Source of the DNA: Candidatus Rokuibacteriota bacterium
GTDB taxonomy: Bacteria > Methylomirabilota > Methylomirabilia > Rokubacteriales > CSP1-6
Length of the DNA: 64,000 bases
Assembly (NCBI GenBank): GCA_003221695.1
Contig: QHSX01000041.1
Span: 1 to 64,000, forward strand
Direction of reading: 5' to 3'
Made by a program: the position numbers and the translations under genes. This document shows positions 42,101 to 49,803 of this stretch, in pieces. Positions within the stretch are counted from its first letter, which is position 1; every line of letters starts with the position of its first letter. The notes below the pieces were generated by a model, which searched no databases, was not told the DNA's origin, and saw nothing but the letters and a program-made list of their open reading frames with translations.

Positions 42101-44002
42101 TTGCCAGGCCGGCACGAGGCGCTGCTTCCCAAGCTGAGGACCCTCTTTGAGTTGTTCGGGCTCGTGGTGCTCGCCGCAGGTATCTTTTGCGGCCTTGCTC
42201 TCCTGACCTACGACCCTACCGACTCGACACAGGTCGCCAATTCGAGCGAAACCTACCGAAATATGGGCGGACCCGTGGGCGCCTGGCTCGCCAACCTTTT
42301 GCTCAGAACCTTCGGGATCGTCAGCTTGCTGATCGCGCCCGTCCTCTTCCTTTGGGGCGGGCTGATGGCCCTCGGCTTCATCCGCTGGCCGAAACCCAAA
42401 CGGTTTGTAGGCTTCGCGGCGATCCTGATGGTTTCTTCTGGGCTCGTTCATATCGAACACCCGGACCTGGGCATGACGCATCTACCCGATGGTCTTGGCG
42501 GTGTGATCGGCACCTTCCTCGGCAACAAACTCCTCAAGAGTATTGGTTACGGTGGTGCCGTCATCGCGATGACTCTGACGGGCATCGCCAGCCTGGTGAT
42601 GAGCGGTAACTTGACGGTTTCCAATACGGCGAAATTTGTCGAGTACCTGCTCTTTCTCCTGCGACGCCTGGCCAGCCAGCCTACGAGCAGAGACGGCAAG
42701 AGACGGATCCCATCGCTTGCCAGCCCGCTGACGAGCGAGACGACGGCCCAGGTCAATGGCGAAAATGGCAGGCGTACAGCCCCGTCGATGACGGCGGACC
42801 AGGATGAAGATGAAATTGACATTCCGCTCGACCTCACCTCCTCAGTGCCCAAAAATGGGGAACCCGACCTCGACATGTTTCAGACGAGCAAGGTCAATTC
42901 CTCGCGAAAGCCCGACTTCAGCGCGCTGGTTCAGCAGCTCGAAGGTCAGCTGCGTGAGTTCAAGATCGAAGGCAAGGTCACCAATACGACCGAGGGGCCC
43001 GTCGTCACGACGCTGGAGTATGAGCCGGGCGCAGGAACGAAAGCCGCGCGAATCGTCAGCATCGCAAACGATATTGCCCGGATGTTGCGCGCCCAGAGTG
43101 TGCGGGTCATTCCAGCGCTCCCCGGCAAGAATACCGTCGGCATCGAGATCCCCAGTGAACAGCGGAGCATCATTCGGTTCGGTGATGTGGTGAGGAGTGC
43201 CAGGTTCCGCACCGAAGCGCTCACCCTGCCAGTGGCTCTTGGAGTCGACACCTTTGGGAACCCGGTGATCGAAGATCTGGTGCACATGCCACACCTGTTG
43301 GTCGCCGGGACGACCGGCTCAGGCAAAAGCGTTTTCATCCACAACCTCATCGCCGGACTCGTCTGCAAGAAGAGCGCGAAGGGAATGCGGTTCGTCTTCA
43401 TCGACCCCAAGATGGTCGAATTGGCGGCCTACAAGAACTTGCCCCACCTTGCCTGCCCGGTGATCAGCGACGTGAAGACCCAGGCCAAAGCCGTCCTCCA
43501 CCGTTTGGTGGCGGAGATGGAGAATCGCTACGAGATGATGCTCGCCCTCGAGGCGCGAAATATTCAAGAGTTCAACGCGACCATCCGCACACGACGTCGC
43601 AGCGAATTTGCGGACTTCAACGGCAAGTGGCAGGCCCTGCCCTATGTGGTCTTTCTCATCGATGAATTTGCCGACTTGATCCTGATGCTTGGCCGGCCGG
43701 CTGAAGAGCTCATCACTCGCTTGGCCCAAAAGGCTCGGGCGGCGGGGATTCACCTGGTCATCGCCACCCAGCGCCCTTCCGTGAATGTCGTCACCGGATT
43801 GATCAAGGCAAACTTTCCTACCCGCATCGCCTTCCGTGTCCAGAGTGGCGTCGATTCACGCACCATCCTCGATCAGACCGGCGCCGAGACCTTGCTCGGC
43901 AAGGGCGATCTGCTCTACCAATCGGCCGGCAAGATCCAGCGACTACACGCGGCGTTGCTCGAAGACAGCGAAGTCAGGAAGCTGGTCAAAGCCTGCGCCT
44001 GA
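42101..44002 (+). CDS. ftsK: FtsK/SpoIIIE-family DNA translocase lacking the gamma domain
   Basis: A 633-residue DNA translocase starting at TTG with GAGGAGG seven bases upstream. Four membrane helices lie in residues 15-170, a linker with an acidic DQDEDEIDIP stretch at 233-242, then the alpha/beta motor domain: DNA-contact region EGPVVTTLEYEPGAG, Walker A GTTGSGKS (403-410), FVFIDPKMVELAAYKNLPHL and Walker B VVFLIDEFADL. It ends at QRLHAALLEDSEVRKLVKA, so the winged-helix gamma domain that reads KOPS/SRS and activates XerCD is absent. Codon use is less GC-rich than neighbours. Topoisomerase VI genes follow 46 bp downstream. Confidence 0.92.
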   Translation: MPGRHEALLPKLRTLFELFGLVVLAAGIFCGLALLTYDPTDSTQVANSSETYRNMGGPVGAWLANLLLRTFGIVSLLIAPVLFLWGGLMALGFIRWPKPKRFVGFAAILMVSSGLVHIEHPDLGMTHLPDGLGGVIGTFLGNKLLKSIGYGGAVIAMTLTGIASLVMSGNLTVSNTAKFVEYLLFLLRRLASQPTSRDGKRRIPSLASPLTSETTAQVNGENGRRTAPSMTADQDEDEIDIPLDLTSSVPKNGEPDLDMFQTSKVNSSRKPDFSALVQQLEGQLREFKIEGKVTNTTEGPVVTTLEYEPGAGTKAARIVSIANDIARMLRAQSVRVIPALPGKNTVGIEIPSEQRSIIRFGDVVRSARFRTEALTLPVALGVDTFGNPVIEDLVHMPHLLVAGTTGSGKSVFIHNLIAGLVCKKSAKGMRFVFIDPKMVELAAYKNLPHLACPVISDVKTQAKAVLHRLVAEMENRYEMMLALEARNIQEFNATIRTRRRSEFADFNGKWQALPYVVFLIDEFADLILMLGRPAEELITRLAQKARAAGIHLVIATQRPSVNVVTGLIKANFPTRIAFRVQSGVDSRTILDQTGAETLLGKGDLLYQSAGKIQRLHAALLEDSEVRKLVKACA

Positions 44003-44022
44003 AGCCCCGCTCGGGAAAACTT

Positions 44023-44041
44023 GAGTCCCTGCCTCGGACTC
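44023..44041 (+). terminator. Weak stem-loop between ftsK and top6B
   Basis: GAGTCC (44023-44028) pairs with GGACTC (44036-44041) over a seven-base loop and is followed by TGTTTGT. It could be a weak terminator or attenuator. It lies directly before the top6B start and could lower or delay translation there. Confidence 0.35.
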
Positions 44042-44048
44042 TGTTTGT

Positions 44049-46010
44049 ATGGGAGGTATGCGAAAGTCGCCGAGAACGCAGCCGACCCCCCCGCCGCCGA
44101 AGCCGGCCGTGTCCGCCGTCGAGATGGGGGCTCGCCAGCGGGAGATCTCCGTCTCCGAGTTCTTCACCAAGAACCGACATCTCCTGGGATTCGACAATCC
44201 GCGAAAGGCGCTGCTCACGTGTGTGAAGGAAGCCGTCGACAACGCCCTCGACGCCTGCGAGGAAGCCGGGATCCTCCCCGACGTGGTCGTCAAGGTGGAG
44301 GCCGTCGCCAACGGTGACGCGCCGCCCCCGGCGAGCCAGGCGAGCCGCTTCCGGATCACGGTCACCGACAATGGCCCTGGCATCATCCGCCAGCAGATCC
44401 CACCGATCTTCGCGAAGCTCCTGTATGGGTCCAAGTTCCACCGGCTGCGCATGAGCCGAGGACAGCAGGGAATCGGCATCTCGGCGGCCGGCATGTATGG
44501 ACAGCTCACCACCGGCAAGCCCGTCCAGATCACCTCGCGCACCAGTGCGAGAGCGCCCGCCCATTACTTCGAGGTCCAGATCGACACCAAGAAGAACGAG
44601 CCGCAGATTCTAGAGAAGAAGCAGATCGCCTGGGAGTCCCCCCGCGGGACCCAGGTGACCATGGAAGTCGAGGGGCGTTACCAGAAGGGCCGGGCCTCGG
44701 TGGACGAGTACATCGAGCAAACCATCATCGCCAATCCGCACGTCAAGCTGACGTACCTCAGTCCGGAGGGAGAAACGAAAGAGCATCCCAGGACGTACCA
44801 CGAGCTCCCTCCCTCACCACGCGAGATCAAGCCGCACCCCTATGGCATCGAGCTCGGGATGCTGCTCAAGATGCTCCAGGACACCAAGAGCCATTCCCTC
44901 GCAGGGTTCCTGGCCAGTGATTTCAGCCGGGTGTCGCCTCGCCTTGCCGAGGACATCTGCAAGACCGCGCGCCTCTCGCCCCGCGCGCGTCCCCGGGACA
45001 CGCACGGGCCGGCCCCGGAGACCCTCTACAAGGCCATCCAATCGACCAAGATCATGGCGCCACCGACCAACTGCCTGTCGCCGATCGGTGAGAAGGCGCT
45101 CCTCGCCGGCCTGTATCGGCAGATCAAAGGGGACTTCTACACGGCGGTGAGCCGGCCGCCCGCCGTGTACCGCGGCAACCCCTTTGTGATCGAGGCGGGC
45201 CTGGCCTACGGGCGGGGGCCTTCGCCGGAAGCGGAGAGCCAGGAGAAAAAGCCGATCCCGCTGGCGGAGGGGGAGACGCAGCAGGACGACGCTGAGCTCG
45301 CCCGCGTCATCCGCTACGCGAACCGCGTGCCGCTCCTCTATCAGCAGTCCGCGTGCGTGATCTACAAGGCGGTGCTCGACACCACCTGGCGCAACTACGG
45401 CGTGGCCCAGTCCAGGGGGGCGCTCCCGACTGGCCCCATGGTGATCTTCGTCCACATGGCCTCGGTCTGGGTTCCGTTTACCAGCGAATCCAAGGAGGCG
45501 ATCGCCGATTACGACGAGATCCGCAAAGAGGTCACCCTGGCGCTGCGCGAATGCGGCCGGCGGCTCGGAGCCTTCCTCAGACGACTCGAGCGCGCCGACA
45601 GCGAGCACCGTCGGCGCAACATCTTCGAGCTCTACATCGAGGAGGTCGTCGAGTCGTGTAACCGCCTCAAGGGGGGCCGGTTGCCCACGGCGAAGCTGAA
45701 AGAGCAGCTCCAGAAGATGGCCCTGAAGCGGACCGGAGGCGAAAAGACCGACGAGCTCCTGGGGAAGAACGGAAGTGGCCCGGAAGGGCTCCCGCATTCG
45801 ATCATCGTCACGCCGGAGGGTATTGAAGGGGAGGTGCCGGTGCTGGTCGGCGAAGCGTCGGGAGGGGCCGTGTCCCCGAACGGAGCTCCCAAAGAAGACG
45901 AGGAGGCCGGCGAGCCGTCACGGCGCAGCGGAAAGACCCGGCATCGGGCGAAGGGCAAACGCGAGGCCGCCAGATCGCCGGCGCGCGCCCGGCCACGCGG
46001 GAAGGCCTAG
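44049..46010 (+). CDS. top6B: DNA topoisomerase VI subunit B
   Basis: A 653-residue GHKL ATPase subunit of type IIB topoisomerase VI. REISVSEFFTKNRHLLGFDN opens the conserved region; the N box is KEAVDNALDACEEAG (Glu61, Asn65), DNGPGI follows at 107-112, and the ATP lid GQQGIGISAAGMYGQLT begins at 138. A transducer region (SPIGEKALLAGL) and an H2TH-like middle follow. The C-terminal ~70 residues are basic and low-complexity (KTRHRAKGKREAARS). The start could be ATG 44049 or a later Met, as no good ribosome-binding site precedes 44049. The enzyme relaxes and decatenates DNA by double-strand passage. Topo VI is widespread in archaea and rare in bacteria. Confidence 0.95.
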   Translation: MGGMRKSPRTQPTPPPPKPAVSAVEMGARQREISVSEFFTKNRHLLGFDNPRKALLTCVKEAVDNALDACEEAGILPDVVVKVEAVANGDAPPPASQASRFRITVTDNGPGIIRQQIPPIFAKLLYGSKFHRLRMSRGQQGIGISAAGMYGQLTTGKPVQITSRTSARAPAHYFEVQIDTKKNEPQILEKKQIAWESPRGTQVTMEVEGRYQKGRASVDEYIEQTIIANPHVKLTYLSPEGETKEHPRTYHELPPSPREIKPHPYGIELGMLLKMLQDTKSHSLAGFLASDFSRVSPRLAEDICKTARLSPRARPRDTHGPAPETLYKAIQSTKIMAPPTNCLSPIGEKALLAGLYRQIKGDFYTAVSRPPAVYRGNPFVIEAGLAYGRGPSPEAESQEKKPIPLAEGETQQDDAELARVIRYANRVPLLYQQSACVIYKAVLDTTWRNYGVAQSRGALPTGPMVIFVHMASVWVPFTSESKEAIADYDEIRKEVTLALRECGRRLGAFLRRLERADSEHRRRNIFELYIEEVVESCNRLKGGRLPTAKLKEQLQKMALKRTGGEKTDELLGKNGSGPEGLPHSIIVTPEGIEGEVPVLVGEASGGAVSPNGAPKEDEEAGEPSRRSGKTRHRAKGKREAARSPARARPRGKA

Positions 46011-46019
46011 GACGCACCG

Positions 46020-47123
46020 ATGGCCCGAAAGCCCCGAAGGACGAGCGCGGTCGAGAAGAAACTCGTCGGTGTGGCCGACGTGGTGATCACCGCCGCCCAA
46101 CGGTACCGGGATCCCACCCTGGCGATCCCCGTCCGCTCCCTGTCGAACGTCACCTTCAACGAGCGCAAGGGCCTGCTCGAGATGGGCAAGCGGAGGCAGG
46201 CCCGGTCGTTCTTCAACGTCGGGATGGCCAAGAAGTTCATGCAGACCGTCCTCGTGGCGGATGCCCTCTGCGAGCTCCAGCGGGCGGACCTCACGACCTC
46301 GCTCCGGGAGATCTACTACCGAACCAAGCACACGATCAAGAACTCGCACGAGAACACCCTCGACACCCAGGACGAGTCCGATCCGCTCATCGAAGACCTG
46401 GAGGTGACGCTCGAGACCCTGCGGGAGGAGCTGCACGTGCGGGCCGAGAACGCCGGCTCAGTCGTCGGGCCCCTGGTGCTGGTGGACGACGGCGACCGGG
46501 TGGACTGCGCGAGGCTCGGGAAGGGGGGCTATTCCGTACCCTCCATCGTCGAGCCGGAGTACCTCCAGATCAAGAAGTGCACGGCGGATTTCGTCCTCCT
46601 GGTCGAGAAGGGCACGCAATGGAACCGGCTCTCCGAAGACAAGTTCTGGCGGAAGTACAACTGCATTCTCCTGACCGGAAACGGCCAGCCGCCCCGCGGC
46701 GTCCGACGTCTGGCGCGGCGGCTGCACGAGGAGAAGCGGCTGCCCGTCTATGTCCTCGTGGACAACGACCCGTGGGGCTACTACATCTACTCGGTCATCA
46801 AGCAGGGCTCGATCAATCTCGCCTTCGAGAGCCAGCGCATGGCCATTCCCAAGGCCAAGTTCATCGGGCTCTCGAGCGGGGATCCCGAATCGTACGGGCT
46901 CCCGCGTAACGTGGGAATCAAGCTGAACGACAAGGACATCGCCCGCGCCCGCGAGCTCTTGAGCTACACGTGGTTCCAGAAGAAGAGCTGGCAGGAGGAG
47001 ATCAAGCGGATGCTCTCGAGCGGGCTCAAATACGAGCTGGACGCCCTCGCCAACAAGGACTTCCAGTACCTCACCAAGAAGTATCTTCCCCGCAAACTCA
47101 AGGAGAAGGATTGGTTGGACTAG
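46020..47123 (+). CDS. top6A: DNA topoisomerase VI subunit A (Spo11-like)
   Basis: A 367-residue Spo11/Top6A protein, complete. The catalytic-tyrosine motif is SLREIYYRTKH (Tyr99/Tyr100; by family convention one of the pair, normally the second, attacks DNA). The Toprim domain has VEKGTQWNRL (Glu196) and VLVDNDPWGYYIYSVIK (Asp248, Asp250), the magnesium ligands. LSSGDPESYGLP and a C-terminal KRMLSSGLKYELDALA are also conserved. It starts ten bases after top6B, so the A2B2 enzyme is made from one transcript. All key residues appear present. Confidence 0.95.
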   Translation: MARKPRRTSAVEKKLVGVADVVITAAQRYRDPTLAIPVRSLSNVTFNERKGLLEMGKRRQARSFFNVGMAKKFMQTVLVADALCELQRADLTTSLREIYYRTKHTIKNSHENTLDTQDESDPLIEDLEVTLETLREELHVRAENAGSVVGPLVLVDDGDRVDCARLGKGGYSVPSIVEPEYLQIKKCTADFVLLVEKGTQWNRLSEDKFWRKYNCILLTGNGQPPRGVRRLARRLHEEKRLPVYVLVDNDPWGYYIYSVIKQGSINLAFESQRMAIPKAKFIGLSSGDPESYGLPRNVGIKLNDKDIARARELLSYTWFQKKSWQEEIKRMLSSGLKYELDALANKDFQYLTKKYLPRKLKEKDWLD

Positions 47124-47193
47124 CTGGAAATCCCGGCTACAACCTCTCGGGCGGCCGCGCGACGTACTGACGTCCGCTGCCAGAGGAGACCTG

Positions 47194-48261
47194 GTGGCTG
47201 TCGTCCGTCGGCGATCGTTCTTGAAGTGGGCTGGACTTGGCGCGGGCGCGCTTCTCGCTCCGACGCTGAGACTGAGAGCAGGCGGTGCCGAGCCCGCCGT
47301 GCTCCCGATCAAGCGTGTCGTCGTGATCCTCCGGGAGAATCACAGCTACGACAACTACTTCGGCACCTTCCCTCAAGGCAACGGAAAAACCACCGGTGGG
47401 CGCTGTGAGGACGAGCGCCCTGATCCGCCGCACTTGAGAGAGCACGCGCTTCGGCGCTCCTATGTCGACATCCGTGGCTACTGCCATTATCGCGAGGCGG
47501 ACATCCCGAATTACTGGACCTACGCTAGGGCGTTTGTCCTCTGCGACAACTACTTCGCCGACGTCCTCGGCCCGTCCTATCCCAATTACTTCATGCTCAT
47601 GGCCGCGCAGACACCGACGCTGGATCACATTCGCGGCCAGACGCGAGGTAAGTACGATCTGCCCGCGATCACCGACCGACTCACCGAGAAGGGGGTGACG
47701 TGGAGGAACTACGACGGTGGCCTTCCGCTCGTCTCGATGTTCAAGAGCGCGTTGGCGAGCGGTAATGTCGTTCCGCTCCACACCTTCGCCGACGACGCCG
47801 CCGGGGGCAGGATCCCCTCCGTCTCATGGCTCACCCCGGCCCTGGTCGATAGCGAGCATCCGCCGGCGAGCGTCAAGCGTGGCGAGAACTGGACCGTGGG
47901 CCAGGTCAACGCCGTCATGCGAAGTCCAGTCTGGCCGGAATGCGCCATCGTCATCGTCTGGGATGAGTGGGGTGGGTTCTGGGACCACGTGAAGCCGCCC
48001 GTTGTGGAAAGGGAGGCGGGCTTTTTCGGACAGGTGATGCGGTACGGTTATCGCATCCCCTGTTTGGTCATCAGCCCCTACGCCAAGAAGGGGTACGTCT
48101 CCCACACGCTCTACTCCCACATGAGTGTCCTACGTACGATCGAGCGACTCTTTGACGTTTCACCCCTGAGCGAACGCGACGCCGCCGCGAACGACCTCCT
48201 CGACTGCTTCGACTTTAGCCAGACGCCGCGCCCGCCACTTGTCTTGACGGAGCGTGCGTGA
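47194..48261 (+). CDS. Tat-exported phosphoesterase (AcpA/phospholipase C family)
   Basis: A 355-residue protein starting with GTG behind AGAGGAG. The twin-arginine signal is RRRSFLKWAGLGAGALL. VVVILRENHSYDNYFGTFP matches the metal/phosphate-site motif of the PF04185 phosphoesterase family, and IVIVWDEWGGFWDHVKPP and CLVISPYAKKGYVSHTLYSH match later conserved blocks. Relatives cleave phospholipids or phosphate monoesters outside the cytoplasm. It lies 70 bp downstream of top6A, but its role appears unrelated. Two perfect palindromes follow the stop. Confidence 0.88.
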   Translation: MAVVRRRSFLKWAGLGAGALLAPTLRLRAGGAEPAVLPIKRVVVILRENHSYDNYFGTFPQGNGKTTGGRCEDERPDPPHLREHALRRSYVDIRGYCHYREADIPNYWTYARAFVLCDNYFADVLGPSYPNYFMLMAAQTPTLDHIRGQTRGKYDLPAITDRLTEKGVTWRNYDGGLPLVSMFKSALASGNVVPLHTFADDAAGGRIPSVSWLTPALVDSEHPPASVKRGENWTVGQVNAVMRSPVWPECAIVIVWDEWGGFWDHVKPPVVEREAGFFGQVMRYGYRIPCLVISPYAKKGYVSHTLYSHMSVLRTIERLFDVSPLSERDAAANDLLDCFDFSQTPRPPLVLTERA

Positions 48262-48311
48262 GCTCCCGCGGGAGCGGGTCCGCCCTGAGCGCGTCCCCAG
48301 GCCGGCCTGGG
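48262..48311. terminator. Two perfect GC-rich palindromes in a convergent junction
   Basis: GCTCCCGCGGGAGC (48262-48275, starting right after the phosphoesterase stop) and CCCAGGCCGGCCTGGG (48296-48311) are each perfectly self-complementary. They lie in the 80-bp gap between converging genes. No U-tract follows, so they are candidate bidirectional 3'-end structures and not classical terminators. Confidence 0.4.
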
Positions 48312-48341
48312 TGAACAGCCGCTTGCTTCGTCACAACGAGA

Positions 48342-48647
48342 TCACGGCCGCTCGCCCTCTCGCCTAGGCAACCCGGCGGCAACACGGGCGACCGCGTGCC
48401 GCCACCGCTGCGTGCCGTCGAGCTTGGCAAGGTTCTCCGAGCGCAGCAGATGGTCGACCTTTTCTCGTGACAAGCCGATCTTCGTCGCGCCGGTCACGAT
48501 GATAACGCGGTCGATCACCGGATAGCGCTCGAAGACGCGAATGGCCGTGGCCGCAGTGAGTGTCCGCGCGTCGACCGGGAGCGTCGACGCGAGGGTCACC
48601 GTGAGCGCGGTCCCCTCAAGCGCGAGAGACTCGATCAGACCTTTCAT
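48342..48647 (-). CDS. Small protein of unknown function downstream of an HD-GYP gene
   Basis: A 101-residue protein from ATG 48647, which overlaps the end of the HD-GYP gene by 32 bp and has a G-rich upstream stretch (GAGGGGGG). I do not recognise it. It begins MKGLIESLALEG, has VTLASTLPVDARTLTAATAI, a YPVIDRVIIVTGATKIGLSR strand-turn segment and a basic C-terminus (GLPRREGERP). No signal or membrane segment is apparent. Overlap with the HD-GYP gene suggests co-translation and a shared signalling role, which is inference. Confidence 0.5.
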   Translation of the reverse strand: MKGLIESLALEGTALTVTLASTLPVDARTLTAATAIRVFERYPVIDRVIIVTGATKIGLSREKVDHLLRSENLAKLDGTQRWRHAVARVAAGLPRREGERP

Positions 48648-49803
48648 TGAGTCCCCCCTCGGGCGCCTGCGCCTCCAGCTGTCCGAGCATGAGATCCAGG
48701 ACGCGAACGAGTCGGGGATCGAAGGTTCGCCCAGCTTCGTCGCGGACAAAGCCGCGCACGTCCGTGTTCGGGATGGCCTTCTTGTAGGCTCGGCGCGAGG
48801 ACATCGCGTCGAACACGTCGGCCACGCAAGCCAGGCGGCTGACCGGATGCTGCGCCCAACCGGTGGCCACCGATGGATAGCCGCGTAAGTCGAAGCGTAG
48901 GTGGTGCTCGAAGGCGACGATCATCGGCAGACGGTTCGAGCCCGGCAGGCGGCTCAGGAGATCCGCACCAAGGACGGGGTGACGTCGCATGATCTGCCAT
49001 TCCTCTTCGTCGAGTGGGCCGGGCTTCCGTAGGATCTCGAGCGGGATGGCGATCTTGCCGACGTCGTGGAGCATGCCGGCCATCGCGATCTCCCGGAGGA
49101 GAGTCTCGGGCAGACCGATCACGAGCCCGAGGCCGATCGAGATGACGGCCACGTTTACCGAGTGATACAGGGTGTACTCGTCGTAGGACTTGATGCTCGC
49201 GAGACGGAGCACCAGCGCCGGGCTCTGGAGGATCTGCTCCAACAGCGTCGAGGTGAAGACGCGGAGCGTTCCCAGTTGCTCGACGGCGAGGGGAGAACGG
49301 GCGCGGACGGTTGCCTGGATGTCGCGGAGTGCGTCGATGGAGCCGTAGTAGGCTCGCTTGGCCGTCGTTTCCCCGCCCCCTTGCTCGGGCTGGACCGGTG
49401 GACCCAGCAGCACGTGAGACAACCCTTTGCGAGAAGTCCACGCCGACGGCTCGCCGCCCACTCCCTCGGTGACTGCCTCGAGGAGCGCGTCCACTTCTCG
49501 CGGCTCCACGCCCGCGATGAACGAGATGCTCCCGATCTGCCGCTCGTTCTGGCAGACCGCGAGGAACTGGCGGTAGAGGAGGCTTTCTCGAGGGAGGATC
49601 CGATCGTCGGCGACAAGAACGTCGCCCAGGAAGCGATACACGAGCCTCCCGTGCGTACTCAGGTAGGCGGTCAATGCATCGTGCAGGGTCTGCTTGGCTT
49701 TGACCGTCAGCGCGTGCATCCGTGGATAGAGCGCGGCCGTCCGGACCATGCCGTGCAAGCAGCCGAAGACGTGCGACGCCTGATCGGTCGCACTATCTGT
49801 CAT
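48616..49803 (-). CDS. HD-GYP domain protein (cyclic-di-GMP phosphodiesterase-like)
   Basis: A 395-residue protein. The C-terminal HD-GYP domain (residues ~200-370) has the metal-binding AGMLHDVGKIAIP, the RRHPVLGADLLSRLPG block, AFEHHLRFDLRGYPS (HH and GYP motifs) and LACVADVFDAMSSRRAYKK. HD-GYP proteins hydrolyse cyclic-di-GMP. The N-terminal ~115 residues form a separate domain starting near AALYPRMHALTVKAKQTLHD that resembles the start of the adjacent HEAT-repeat protein. ATG 49803 is preferred to an adjoining TTG, overlapping the HEAT gene by 11 bp. Confidence 0.88.
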   Translation of the reverse strand: MTDSATDQASHVFGCLHGMVRTAALYPRMHALTVKAKQTLHDALTAYLSTHGRLVYRFLGDVLVADDRILPRESLLYRQFLAVCQNERQIGSISFIAGVEPREVDALLEAVTEGVGGEPSAWTSRKGLSHVLLGPPVQPEQGGGETTAKRAYYGSIDALRDIQATVRARSPLAVEQLGTLRVFTSTLLEQILQSPALVLRLASIKSYDEYTLYHSVNVAVISIGLGLVIGLPETLLREIAMAGMLHDVGKIAIPLEILRKPGPLDEEEWQIMRRHPVLGADLLSRLPGSNRLPMIVAFEHHLRFDLRGYPSVATGWAQHPVSRLACVADVFDAMSSRRAYKKAIPNTDVRGFVRDEAGRTFDPRLVRVLDLMLGQLEAQAPEGGLNERSDRVSRA

